From the NCBI GenBank assembly GCA_029852775.1, contig LEKJ01000028.1, positions 62,001 through 126,000 of the forward strand: a DNA stretch of 64,000 nucleotides, in the 5' to 3' direction. This document shows positions 33,328 through 41,689 of this stretch, in pieces (positions within the stretch are counted from its first letter, which is position 1; each line of letters begins with the position of its first letter). The position numbers and the translations under genes were made by a program. The notes beneath the pieces are model-generated. The model did not search any database. It had not been told where the DNA came from and saw only the letters and a list, made by a program, of their open reading frames with translations. Source of the DNA: Pasteurellaceae bacterium LFhippo2 (lineage in GTDB: Bacteria > Pseudomonadota > Gammaproteobacteria > Enterobacterales > Pasteurellaceae).

Positions 33328-34002
33328 ATGAGTAACTTAGAACTTTTACAGCAAGAATTTTCACAACAAAAAAATAATCTTGAGCAAGAATCTGCAATTT
33401 TTAAAGATTTACAGGCTGAGCAAACGAAAACTAAAAAAATTTTAGAGGCGTTAGAAGGTGATCTATCTTCAGTTATTGCCAAAACAAAAGACGGCTTAAT
33501 CGATGCCAGCGGTTTAACTGTAGATGAATATGTTGATTTAAAAAATCAGACTACAGGATTAAAAGCCCGTATTGAATACTACAAAGCATTGCTTGAAGAG
33601 ATAGAAATCAAGATTTATAAGCCAGCGGAAAAAGTTCGAATTGAAGTAGGTAAATTACAAGAAATACGTAAGCAAATTTGTAGCGTTAAAGCAGAAAATT
33701 CCCTTACTGAATTTGTGAATAAAAACAGTGAATTGCTAACTGAGATTTATACAAATTTCAAATTTAGCGGAAAATTTCAAGTTGGAAATTCTAATAACAC
33801 AACAATAGAAGAACAGATTCTAAACCATATCAAAGCAAAATTTGCTGATAATATTAATTACATCGCCGATATTGAAAACGGTTTATCTATTCAAAATCCA
33901 GTAGCTAGTTTTGAATTTAGAAGTCCAATGCAAAATCACGTACTATCTTTTGACAAATCCCCTAAAGGATTCGAAAGATTAATTAACGAAGTGTCACAAT
34001 AA
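33328..34002 (+). CDS. Coiled-coil protein upstream of capsid gene (scaffold candidate)
   Basis: 224 residues. Residues about 1-60 and 75-125 are strongly helical and rich in E/K/Q with heptads (LLQQEFSQQKNNLEQES; ARIEYYKALLEEIEIKI). The C-terminal part has mixed content. It sits 9 bases after alpA and 12 before the capsid gene, the position of a scaffold in many head modules. No protease motif like that of P2 gpO is seen. Scaffold or capsid-size-determining function is inference from position and composition only. Confidence 0.6.
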   Translation: MSNLELLQQEFSQQKNNLEQESAIFKDLQAEQTKTKKILEALEGDLSSVIAKTKDGLIDASGLTVDEYVDLKNQTTGLKARIEYYKALLEEIEIKIYKPAEKVRIEVGKLQEIRKQICSVKAENSLTEFVNKNSELLTEIYTNFKFSGKFQVGNSNNTTIEEQILNHIKAKFADNINYIADIENGLSIQNPVASFEFRSPMQNHVLSFDKSPKGFERLINEVSQ

Positions 34003-34014
34003 AAGGTAAATAAT

Positions 34015-34995
34015 ATGGAAAACTTAACCGATCAAAAATACCGCGCACATATTGAAACGCTATCTAATGATTTAAAATTAGATAAAAGTGGCGAAATTGA
34101 AGTTTACGAAAGCATCACAAAAGAAGAATTAAATTTCTTGAAAAGTATCAAGAAGCATAATTTTTTGGGTTCTATTAACTTCTTCAAAGCTAATCAAGTT
34201 AAAGGCACTTGCTTAGGTTTAAATATTCCCATTCCGAATAGAACAAATACGGATAAATACAATAGAGAAGTTACAAAAGCATTTATTACACCCATTCAAA
34301 CTTTTGAATGCACTAGTTTAAATTTAGATAGCTATATCAATTATGCAAAACTTGATTCATTTACCCAGCTAGATGACGTTAAATTTGAATCCGCTTTAGA
34401 TAGTTATTTAAATGCTCAGCTATTAACGGCCCTATTTATTTCTGGTTGGAATGGCAAAACAAAAGCGACTGATATTTCAGACCCTGAAGCAAATCCTTTA
34501 GGCGAAGATACACATATAGGCTGGTTAGAGCGAATCCGCGCAAATGCTCCATTAAAAACAGAGAAAGGGGCAAAAGTGGGCGAAGGTCAAACTTATAAAA
34601 GCCGTAACGCTCTGATTAAAGCTTGTTTAGCTAAAATGGATAATCCATATAGAGCAAAAGGCGATTTAGTAGCAATTTGTGGGCGAAGTATTTTTGGAGA
34701 AATGCAAACAGCAACCACAGCGGAAGATTTAACAGATAAAAACAAGGCGATTATTGCCCAGCAGACAATCGGTGGATTAAAAGCGATTTGTTGCCCGTAT
34801 TTCCCTGAAAATAGCCTGTTAATTACAAGTCTAGATAATCTTTCAGTTTATTATTATAAAGACGCATTTAGACGTTTTGAAGAAAATGTTCCAGCGAAAG
34901 ACAGAGTAGAATATTACAGAACTTTCAAAGTTGATTTTATCGTTGAAGATTATAATGCAGTGGCGTTATTTGATGATATTGAAATAATCGAATAA
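34015..34995 (+). CDS. P2/HP1-type major capsid protein (gpN-like)
   Basis: 326 residues, resembling the P2 major capsid precursor. Matches by memory of P2 gpN: FISGWNGKTKATDISD (142-156) against the P2 GFNGVKRAETSD; NPLGED..IGWLERIRANAP (160-179); and PYFPENSLLITSLDNLSVYY (261-280) with DRVEYY..KVDFIVEDY (296-313). The HK97-like fold is expected. The N-terminus is shorter than in gpN. P2 cleaves its precursor with gpO, which is absent here, so cleavage would need the helper's protease or not occur. Satellites such as P4 use the helper's capsid protein, so carrying one is unusual. Confidence 0.85.
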   Translation: MENLTDQKYRAHIETLSNDLKLDKSGEIEVYESITKEELNFLKSIKKHNFLGSINFFKANQVKGTCLGLNIPIPNRTNTDKYNREVTKAFITPIQTFECTSLNLDSYINYAKLDSFTQLDDVKFESALDSYLNAQLLTALFISGWNGKTKATDISDPEANPLGEDTHIGWLERIRANAPLKTEKGAKVGEGQTYKSRNALIKACLAKMDNPYRAKGDLVAICGRSIFGEMQTATTAEDLTDKNKAIIAQQTIGGLKAICCPYFPENSLLITSLDNLSVYYYKDAFRRFEENVPAKDRVEYYRTFKVDFIVEDYNAVALFDDIEIIE

Positions 34996-35003
34996 AGGGA
35001 TTT

Positions 35004-35234
35004 ATGAATAACAAATACCAGCGTTACTTATATGATTTAGGCAATTTAGACAGCGAACAGCAAAGAGCTGAATATATCGCACAGCTATTCAAGGCTGAGA
35101 TATTAACAGAAGATGAATGCTTAAAACTGGCAAAGGCTTATAATGTTATAATCGAAGGAAAAGTAAAATCAGAACACCCATTTTTTACTTGGTTACGACA
35201 AAAAGCCACTAAAACAGTAAACTTTGCACGCTAA
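35004..35234 (+). CDS. Small hypothetical protein after capsid gene
   Basis: 76 residues, acidic at the N-terminus and basic at the C-terminus (WLRQKATKTVNFAR). It begins eight bases after the capsid stop and is followed by a strong terminator, so it belongs to the alpA-coiled coil-capsid operon. I do not recognise it; a head-completion or assembly role would be a guess. Confidence 0.6.
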   Translation: MNNKYQRYLYDLGNLDSEQQRAEYIAQLFKAEILTEDECLKLAKAYNVIIEGKVKSEHPFFTWLRQKATKTVNFAR

Positions 35235-35239
35235 CAAAT

Positions 35240-35264
35240 ACCCGCAGAAATGCGGGTTTTTTAT
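35240..35264 (+). terminator. Terminator of the capsid operon
   Basis: ACCCGCA, GAAA tetraloop, TGCGGGT, then TTTTT. A compact intrinsic terminator 6 bases after the 76-residue gene. Confidence 0.9.
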
Positions 35265-35374
35265 ATTTGTTCTTCCCTCTCTTCTCAAAATGTTTTATTG
35301 TTACTTATAGCGTTCTTTATGGTTCGCCAACGTTCAAAAACAATAAAAATTCAGAGTAAAAGAGAGTTAGCGCA

Positions 35375-36061
35375 ATGACAGGAAAAGCGAAAAAATACAG
35401 TTTACCAGCCCGCAAGTGGTACACGCTGGAACAGGCAGTAAAAAGAATAAATAAACTTACAGGGGAAGAAATAGAAGTAGCGGATTTATTGCATTATTAT
35501 TCCATAGGAGTTTTAAATTTATCAGTTTATTTTGTATCTTATCCAGCTAGACTTGCTTTAGGTAATATTGAATTTACAAAAAGAGATTTATGTAAAATAA
35601 ATATATTTAATTATGATGGAAATGAATATGAAATAGAAGATTTATTTAGAATCAGCAACCAACCGAGAACTACATTCAATACAGGATTTTCAGCTGGTAG
35701 GATTTTATATGACAGAAAGGACAAACATATCTTTATATCTGGATTCCTAAATCTATATTTAACAGCTTGGAATAATCCTAGAGATATTTTTGAAGCTATA
35801 AATAAAGGTTTATTTTTAAATGGAATAAATTATTTGTTACCACCAAAACAATTAAGGGATAAGAACATAGTAATTTATTTTAGCCCTGAAGGAATTGAAG
35901 AGAGTGTTTATTTGCCTATAGAAGATTTAATTATTCTTGATGATGATTTGAACGATTTCTTGCAAGGGAATATAAAAAGGCTTGATATACCTGAACTTAT
36001 CGCAAAAGCTGGCAGACCACAAGACGAAAGGCATAGGCGCAGAAGAAAGGATGCAAGATAG
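35375..36061 (+). CDS. Hypothetical protein of the satellite element
   Basis: 228 residues, unrecognised. The N-terminus (WYTLEQAVKRINKLTGEEIEVADLLHY) looks like a short HTH-type module that some phage proteins use to recognise DNA. The C-terminus is strongly basic (RPQDERHRRRRKDAR), consistent with nucleic-acid binding. The body is A+T-rich with a different codon feel from the capsid genes. It has its own upstream gap of 110 bases and a long terminator after it, so it is a separate transcription unit. Confidence 0.6.
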   Translation: MTGKAKKYSLPARKWYTLEQAVKRINKLTGEEIEVADLLHYYSIGVLNLSVYFVSYPARLALGNIEFTKRDLCKINIFNYDGNEYEIEDLFRISNQPRTTFNTGFSAGRILYDRKDKHIFISGFLNLYLTAWNNPRDIFEAINKGLFLNGINYLLPPKQLRDKNIVIYFSPEGIEESVYLPIEDLIILDDDLNDFLQGNIKRLDIPELIAKAGRPQDERHRRRRKDAR

Positions 36062-36101
36062 AAGACTAAAAATCAAAATCACTGAATAGCCAACCAATAA
36101 G

Positions 36102-36150
36102 ATCACAATAATTATTATCGAATATCGATAAATATTATTGTGATTTTTTT
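36102..36150 (+). terminator. Terminator after 228-residue gene
   Basis: ATCACAATAAT / ATTATTGTGAT, 11-bp arms around an inner ATCGAATATCGAT hairpin, followed by eight T's. Confidence 0.85.
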
Positions 36151-36280
36151 TCATTCCCCCATTCCCCTAAACTCCACCCCGCGAACAAATGAACGAGCTA
36201 GAACGCTAGCGAACGTATAAAACATTTTTTACTTATCAAGGGGAAACTATGGAGAAACAGCAAATAAAGCAGGTTTAGAA

Positions 36281-36409
36281 ATGGCTTTAGCTTATAAATT
36301 CTTGTTCAAATCGTTAGGTTTAGGAATTGCTCTAGCCCTTATTTTATGGACTAGTCCCAATTTTCTAAATGCTTTAAATAATTTCATTTTAACACTTAGA
36401 AACAACTAA
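36281..36409 (+). CDS. Small membrane protein 1 of the element
   Basis: 42 residues. A single hydrophobic stretch (LGLGIALALILW) follows a basic start (YKFLFKS), so one membrane span is expected. AGG lies before the ATG. It is followed immediately by a second small membrane protein gene. Function unknown; a small toxin, holin-like or superinfection role are possibilities without direct support. Confidence 0.45.
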   Translation: MALAYKFLFKSLGLGIALALILWTSPNFLNALNNFILTLRNN

Positions 36410-36447
36410 AACAGATGAAAATCAACCCACTAAAAGAGGTAAGAAAA

Positions 36448-36603
36448 ATGCTTGAACTAATGGATAAATCAATCACAGTAAAGCGGTTTGTATGGGCGTT
36501 TTTTAGCGCATCATTTTTAACCTTGCTTGTTTATTTGCTTTTATCTGGATTGCCTGAAGTGATTTACGCAATTATTGAATGGCAAAACTTGAAAGGGCAA
36601 TAA
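36448..36603 (+). CDS. Small membrane protein 2 of the element
   Basis: 51 residues with one or two membrane spans (FVWAFFSASFLTLLVYLLLSGL, counted as one helix). AGAGG stands 8 bases before the ATG at 36448; an earlier ATG at 36415 is possible and would add 11 residues. Paired with the preceding small membrane protein. Unrecognised. Confidence 0.5.
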   Translation: MLELMDKSITVKRFVWAFFSASFLTLLVYLLLSGLPEVIYAIIEWQNLKGQ

Positions 36604-36613
36604 CCCCATAAAC

Positions 36614-36738
36614 CTACGCAAATTCTAGCGGTTAAACCAACCCAAACACCCACATAATTTGCGTAGATGCACCGAAAAGGGCATAAAAAAAGCCTGTTTG
36701 CAGTGTAACGATTAGCAGGAATACACAAGCAAACAGGC
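36614..36738 (+). ncRNA. Two-hairpin structured RNA candidate (C4-like)
   Basis: Two perfect stems follow each other in the 173-base gap before the Ash/Icd-like gene: CTACGCAAATT (36614) with AATTTGCGTAG (36656), and GCCTGTTTGC (36692) with GCAAACAGGC (36729). Phage C4 antisense RNAs have two stem-loops and precede icd/ash-type genes, so this could be one. That identification rests on layout only; I could not fold it or compare it with a model. Confidence 0.45.
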
Positions 36739-36776
36739 GACAGTCAAAAAATTCATCTAAATAAAGAGTTAGTTTT

Positions 36777-37355
36777 ATGAAAAAAGAAACTTTATTTCAA
36801 AAACGTGAACAACGTAACGCATTTTATGCTAAAATGCAAGAAATTTTTAAATTAGACTTGACAATCCGAACAAATTCGCCGTATGCTGATCCCAACGGTC
36901 GTCGAAAGCCGTTAGGAAATTATCATCAGGCGAATAATTGCACGCCGTTTTTAACACGTGCTTTTTTTATTCGTAGCTTACGCACACCTAAAGAAAACTG
37001 CCCTAGCAGTGATCTATCTATGGTAGCTTGTAGCGGGAAAGGTATCGCCCTTTGCTGTTTTCCTTGTATAGCAGTTTGTCACCCCGTTACAAGTTACCGC
37101 CCTATCACCGTGACAAGTGAAGCGGTAGCCCTTATAAATCTATACAAGGAGCTATCAGCAATGATCTATCTATTCCTATGCGTAAACCGCAATTCAGACA
37201 CCTATCAAGAAACTATTGAACGCATTGAAGCCGACAGCGAGCAAAACGCACGCTTTAAACTTCACGCCGATTTGCGCCCAATCTTAGCGCACCCAATCGC
37301 AAGAATTAACCCAAATCGCACCGCTTGCACAGCACAAGGGGGCGTTTATGCGTAA
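36777..37355 (+). CDS. Ash/Icd-like satellite protein (weak match)
   Basis: 192 residues. The C-terminal segment (YLFLCVNRNSDTYQETIERI, EADSEQNARFKLHADLRPIL, then ARINPN) resembles the C-termini of Ash-family and Icd-like (host cell division inhibitor) proteins, which typically end with a RI-ADSE-AR-L-AD-RINP pattern. The middle is Cys-rich (ACSGKGIALCCFPCIAVCHP). It lies behind a two-hairpin leader, as icd genes do behind C4 RNA. It overlaps the next gene by 8 bases. If correct, it may act in derepression or host control. Confidence 0.45.
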   Translation: MKKETLFQKREQRNAFYAKMQEIFKLDLTIRTNSPYADPNGRRKPLGNYHQANNCTPFLTRAFFIRSLRTPKENCPSSDLSMVACSGKGIALCCFPCIAVCHPVTSYRPITVTSEAVALINLYKELSAMIYLFLCVNRNSDTYQETIERIEADSEQNARFKLHADLRPILAHPIARINPNRTACTAQGGVYA

Positions 37356-38046
37356 TTTTGCCCTTACCCCAAAACAAGAGCTTGTAATCTCTTTAAACGC
37401 ACGAATTGAAGTAATTGAGAAAACAGGCGTTAGCGAATACAGCAAAGAAGACCTATTAGCCCTTTTAAAAAGAACAGTAGCCTTTTTACAAGCTGAAACA
37501 AGCGCAGAGCCAGTAGCAGAAAATGCACCTATTAAAACGACACAAATTGACGTGGAGCAAAAAGGCAAATTAGCCGAAATTATGCGTAACGTTGATTTAG
37601 GCGTAACGACTTGTATTGACGCAATACTTGAAGGCGGAATAACCCTAGAAAACGCCCAAGCCAGCGCAACAGAGAAAGAAAGCGCAAAGCAAACCATTAA
37701 ACTAAATGCGATTGCTTACCGCTGGTTACTAGGCGAATTAATCAAAGAGCTTGAACCAAATCAACCCCAACCAACGCAACAGCCAAGCCCGACACCAAAC
37801 CCGAAGCATAGGGATTATTTGCATATCGGACTATATGACAGCCTAGCGGATAAATTAGACACATTCAGCGCATTGCTATCTGTTCTATCGTACTTTCCCG
37901 AAGTGGTATCAAGTAACGAAGACTACGGCGCAAATTTAAAGCTGGCTGATATTGCAGAGGTTTATAAGGTTTACGGCGATTTTGTAAATAACCAATATAG
38001 AGAGTTACACAAAAGCGCATTAGCGACAGTACAAGGGGGCAAATAA
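37348..38046 (+). CDS. Hypothetical protein of the element
   Basis: 232 residues. A mostly helical N-terminal part (about 1-140) is joined by a proline-rich linker (QPQPTQQPSPTPNPK) to a second helical part. The second part begins HRDYLHIGLYDSLADKLDTF. Its start overlaps the previous gene by eight bases and its stop overlaps the next ATG by one, so it is part of a tightly packed early operon. Not recognised. Confidence 0.6.
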   Translation: MRNFALTPKQELVISLNARIEVIEKTGVSEYSKEDLLALLKRTVAFLQAETSAEPVAENAPIKTTQIDVEQKGKLAEIMRNVDLGVTTCIDAILEGGITLENAQASATEKESAKQTIKLNAIAYRWLLGELIKELEPNQPQPTQQPSPTPNPKHRDYLHIGLYDSLADKLDTFSALLSVLSYFPEVVSSNEDYGANLKLADIAEVYKVYGDFVNNQYRELHKSALATVQGGK

Positions 38047-38288
38047 TGGAAAAACTAACCATTCAGCAAGCAATGCTAAATTTAGAAATGGCGTTAGACG
38101 TAAACAAAGCATTTCCAGCTATTAGCCAGTATCTAATCAGCACCGTAGGCAACCAAAACGAATTAGATTTACTACTAGATAACCTTGCAAGCATTCAACA
38201 GGTATTTAATGCCCATATTGAAACCCAGCAAGAAAACCTAAAAACAGCGTTAGAAGCGGAGCAAGGGGGCGAATTATGGAAAAGCTAA
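38046..38288 (+). CDS. Hypothetical protein of the element
   Basis: 80 residues, helical and rich in Gln, Leu and Glu. ATG overlaps the previous stop (TAATG) and its 3' end overlaps the AlpA-like gene by 13 bases. Part of the packed operon 36777-41089. Function unknown. Confidence 0.55.
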   Translation: MEKLTIQQAMLNLEMALDVNKAFPAISQYLISTVGNQNELDLLLDNLASIQQVFNAHIETQQENLKTALEAEQGGELWKS

Positions 38289-38519
38289 ACCAACAACCCC
38301 AAGCGACACAAAATAGCGCAGATATTGAATTTATCCGCAAAAAAGACGTAATGAAAATGCTAGGCGTAGGCGTTGCAACCTTTGACCGCTGGCAACGACC
38401 AAAAAGCGAATATTATCGCCCCGATTTTCCGAAAAAAAATCGTAATGGGAAACTTAGTTTTTTATGTTCGTTCAGAAGTTCAAGCCTATATGCAAAAGCT
38501 AGTAGATGAAAGGGGGTAA
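38276..38519 (+). pseudogene. Second AlpA-like regulator with a frameshift at A8
   Basis: The first 54 codons encode an AlpA-like HTH (IRKKDVMKMLGVGVATFDRW, then PDFPKK). At an A8 run (38432-38439) the frame as written runs into an unrelated tail and stops at 38509. With one A fewer, translation continues IVMGNLVFYVRSEVQAYMQK and ends at 38519, four bases before the next ATG. This restored C-terminus fits the family pattern. It may be a true mutation, a phase-variable switch, a programmed slip, or a homopolymer sequencing error. Confidence 0.75.
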
Positions 38520-38522
38520 ATT

Positions 38523-38846
38523 ATGGATCGTTTTGAAACGCTTTATTACTTATATCAAGTAGAGAAACACGCAAAAGCAGGCAAAAAATACGACCGTTTA
38601 GCGCATTTATGCCAAATGGAAGAGATGAGAAAGGCAAGAAAAAAAGCCTTATTAGCTTTCCAGCGCAAAGCCTTTTTAGAGTATCGATTTTTAGTTAAAA
38701 GCCCTGTAGAGCTTATTTTGCAAGTATTGCAAATCGAAGAACCGCAGAAAGCCGAATTTGTTCGAGAGCTGGAATATTTGCGAGAGGGAATAACCTATAT
38801 TTCCGACTTTAAAGACTATTGCGAAGCGCACAATATCGCACTTTAA
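38523..38846 (+). CDS. Hypothetical protein of the element
   Basis: 107 residues, basic and helical in the first half (KARKKALLAFQRKAF). Starts three bases after the restored stop of the AlpA-like gene, with GGGGG before the ATG. No recognised family. Between a regulator and a replication protein, so perhaps an accessory to either. Confidence 0.55.
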   Translation: MDRFETLYYLYQVEKHAKAGKKYDRLAHLCQMEEMRKARKKALLAFQRKAFLEYRFLVKSPVELILQVLQIEEPQKAEFVRELEYLREGITYISDFKDYCEAHNIAL

Positions 38847-38905
38847 CCCCTAAAAATACGGGCGATAATTTTCGCCCGTTCATCAGAATTAAGAGCATAA
38901 ATAGT

Positions 38906-41089
38906 ATGGATAAAGCACCATTTTTTGATAAACAACCAACCGATAAAATAACAGAAATTTTCTGCTTAGTTGGATCTAAGGCGTGGAATGCGCTAGGGTA
39001 TGATAGGAAAACCAAAAAGGCGACAGGAGAAGAATGGGCGTTATTATGCCAAGCAACAGGCAGAAAAGCCGATAATTTACCCCTAATTCTTGATAGCCAA
39101 CAGCTAAAAAGTATTAACCAGCTGAAAATAACCGACACCCAAACAATGATCCGCTTTTGCATTTTTGGCGAATTAACCGAAACAGAGAAAAATGCAATAG
39201 CCTTAAATCTAGCGAAGCATAGCCCAGTAGAACACGCTATTTTTGCAGATAACTTAGGCTATGAAGTGGAAAATATCAGCGGTTATATTGAGAGATTAAG
39301 GGCAGACGAAGACAGCCGACTTCTTGCAGAGATGACAACAAAAGAAATCGAGGATAACGCCCCAAAACGCACCCCATATATCGAATACAGACAGACCGAA
39401 AAAGCAGAAGGCTTATTTTACGTTGTGCCACAGTTAGACAAGGCAACAGGCGAAATTTTAGGGGAAAAGGAGAAATGGATCTGTTCTAACTTTGAGTTAA
39501 AAGGGCAAGGGAAAGACGATAATGGAGATTATTATTATCTGTTCAGCTGGAAGAACATAGACGAAAAGAAAGCAAGAGTAGAAGCGATTCCCCTTGCTGA
39601 TTTTGGAAGCGAAGCAGGCTGGAAGATTCTTAAATCTAAAGGCGTAAAAATGACACAGGGGCAAGGCTTAACGGCAAATTTAACGGAACATTTTCACGCC
39701 CAATCTAAAGCCGTTCCGAATGATTGGCGAGTAACGAATTTAAAAGGCTGGCAAAGTGGAGCCTATATTTTACCGAATGGCGAGATGATAGGCGAAGCCG
39801 ACAAGCCGTTATATTTCAGCGAAAAGAGCGGAGCAAGCGAAGGATACACCACAAGCGGAACACTTGAAAGCTGGCAGAAAGAAATCGCCGATAATTTAAG
39901 GGGAAATCATTCAATGATGCTGGGCGTAGCCGTTGCATTATCAGCCCCTTTATTATCAATTTTAGGACGGGATTCTTTCGGCGTTCATTTATATGCGGAA
40001 AGTTCAAAAGGTAAGACTACAACGCTAAATATAGCTAACAGCATTTACGGCAACCCCGAAAAATTAAAGCTAAGCTGGAGCACTACAGCAGTAGGCGTAA
40101 AGAATGAGGCAACAGCCCGAAATGACGGCTTTTTAACCCTTGATGAAATAGGGCAAGCAAAGAACCCTAGAGATTTAGAGTCAATCGCCTATGATATTTT
40201 CAACGAAACAGGCAAACTACAAGGCAAGAAAGAAGGCGGAAATAGAGCCGTTAACCGCTGGAAAATTACAGCCCTTTCAACAGGGGAAAAGGATTTAGAA
40301 ACCCAGTTATTAAACCAACAGGCAAAAGTTCACGCTGGGCAATTAGTACGTTTGCTAAATGTGCCAATTATGGAAGTAAAAGAAATCCATAGCTTTGCCA
40401 GCGTAAAAGCACACGCAGACCATTTAAATGAGCAAGTTTTGGAGCATTTTGGCATAGTGGGCAGAGAATGGATCGCCTTTCTTAGCCAAAATAAAGAGCT
40501 AGCCAAAGCGACTTACAAGCAAGTTAAAAGAAAATGGCTAGAGCGTTCAGAGAATATGAGCGGACAAGTTCAGCGAGTAGCAACAGACCGATTCGCAACC
40601 CTAGAAACCGCTTTAGTTTTGGCGAAACATTTTACAAAATGGAGTGATGAAGAAAACGACCAAGCAATATTAAATAATTTCTTAAACTGGAAAGAGCTTT
40701 ACGGCGAAAACAGCCACGAAGAAAAGCGTATTACAGATACGTTAATAAACTTTATTTTAGCTAACGAACTTTCATTCTATGAACACCCATACAATGAAAG
40801 ACAAGTAATCAAAGGCGAGCCAATAGGCTATAAGATTTTGCAGAGCAACGGCGGAAAGGTTACAAGGGAAATAGAGCATTTTTACATTTACCCAAAACCC
40901 CTAAAAGATGCACTGCACGAATTTTCCAAGAAAACGTTTTTAGAAACGTTGGTAAATGTGGGCATAATGGAAAAGCCAAAACGATTACAGAAAGATTATG
41001 ACTATCAATTTACTATCCCAACAACAGTTACAGGCGGAAGCAAAAGAAGAGGGTATAAAATCACGCTAAAAATAGACGAAGAAGAATAG
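38906..41089 (+). CDS. DUF927-type replication helicase (P4 alpha-like)
   Basis: 727-residue protein with the DUF927 superfamily-3-type helicase core: EDNLRGN..MMLGVAVALSAPLL, then Walker A AESSKGKTTTLN (near residue 368), and Walker B GFLTLDEIGQ about 40 residues later. The middle has YILPNG and YTTSGTL, typical of this family in phages and satellites. An N-terminal zinc primase like that of full P4 alpha is not seen. The ATG at 38906 is preferred; an earlier start overlaps the previous gene. It probably initiates replication at the adjacent iteron array. Confidence 0.82.
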   Translation: MDKAPFFDKQPTDKITEIFCLVGSKAWNALGYDRKTKKATGEEWALLCQATGRKADNLPLILDSQQLKSINQLKITDTQTMIRFCIFGELTETEKNAIALNLAKHSPVEHAIFADNLGYEVENISGYIERLRADEDSRLLAEMTTKEIEDNAPKRTPYIEYRQTEKAEGLFYVVPQLDKATGEILGEKEKWICSNFELKGQGKDDNGDYYYLFSWKNIDEKKARVEAIPLADFGSEAGWKILKSKGVKMTQGQGLTANLTEHFHAQSKAVPNDWRVTNLKGWQSGAYILPNGEMIGEADKPLYFSEKSGASEGYTTSGTLESWQKEIADNLRGNHSMMLGVAVALSAPLLSILGRDSFGVHLYAESSKGKTTTLNIANSIYGNPEKLKLSWSTTAVGVKNEATARNDGFLTLDEIGQAKNPRDLESIAYDIFNETGKLQGKKEGGNRAVNRWKITALSTGEKDLETQLLNQQAKVHAGQLVRLLNVPIMEVKEIHSFASVKAHADHLNEQVLEHFGIVGREWIAFLSQNKELAKATYKQVKRKWLERSENMSGQVQRVATDRFATLETALVLAKHFTKWSDEENDQAILNNFLNWKELYGENSHEEKRITDTLINFILANELSFYEHPYNERQVIKGEPIGYKILQSNGGKVTREIEHFYIYPKPLKDALHEFSKKTFLETLVNVGIMEKPKRLQKDYDYQFTIPTTVTGGSKRRGYKITLKIDEEE

Positions 41090-41103
41090 CTAGGAAGAGA
41101 TAA

Positions 41104-41131
41104 AAGCAAGGTTAAATAGCCTTGCTTTTTT
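41104..41131 (+). terminator. Terminator after replication gene
   Basis: AAGCAAGG / CCTTGCTT stem with an eight-base loop, followed by TTTT. Confidence 0.85.
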
Positions 41132-41153
41132 CTTGCTTAAATTCTGAAATTAG

Positions 41154-41460
41154 TTAGGAAACCGAAAAAATAATTAGGAAAATTAGGAAAAATAGGAAAA
41201 TAAAAATATTTATATAGTAATATCATATAGTTATATATTTTTACTATCTCTTTTATTTTCCTAAAATATCTAAATTTTTCCTAAAATCGCAGAAATTTTC
41301 CTATTTCTAAAAATGTACAAAATTTAGATTTTTGAATTTTCCTAATTTTTGCCTAAAATTTTCCTAATTTTAAAAGCCATTTTAGGAAAATTTTCAACGC
41401 TTAACTATTTGATTTAGAAAGATATTTACAAATTTTTCCTAATTTTCCTAATTTTCCTAA
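41154..41460. repeat. Iteron-like TTTTCCTAA array (putative origin of the element)
   Basis: At least a dozen copies of TTTTCCTA or its complement TAGGAAAA occur in about 300 bases. The left group (41154-41200) is in the TTAGGAAAA orientation. The rest is in the TTTTCCTAA orientation, apart from one inverted copy near 41382, and ends in three tandem units (41433-41460). The segment is extremely A+T-rich and follows directly after the replication helicase gene, as P4 ori does relative to its cri repeats. Function is inferred. Confidence 0.7.
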
Positions 41461-41607
41461 AGTTTTTATGAAGAACCCATAAAAAATTTTTAAATCTGTA
41501 ATTTTCTAATCTTGCCAAAACCTAATAAAACGATCAAAAATAAGACACCAAGCAACAGAACGGACAAACGGCAAGATAAAGCCAGTTTTTAGCCCTTTTT
41601 TAAAGTT

Positions 41608-41629
41608 ATGATCCCTAAAGTGATCCCTA
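41608..41629 (+). repeat. Right copy of paired TGATCCCTAAA repeat
   Basis: Matches 31265-31286 with one mismatch, near the right end of the element and in the same orientation. Confidence 0.6.
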
Positions 41630-41689
41630 AAATCAAAGACTTATATTTGCTTTCTTTATAAATCAATAAGTTATGATAGCGATCAGATA

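Noticed and set aside
31351-41089. A complete P2-like prophage
   Set aside because: Only the capsid gene is P2-like. I see no terminase, portal, tail, baseplate or lysis genes, and the replication gene and integrase are of satellite type.
41154-41460. CRISPR array
   Set aside because: The repeated word is only 8-9 bases, occurs in both orientations and has no regular spacers; it fits iterons better.
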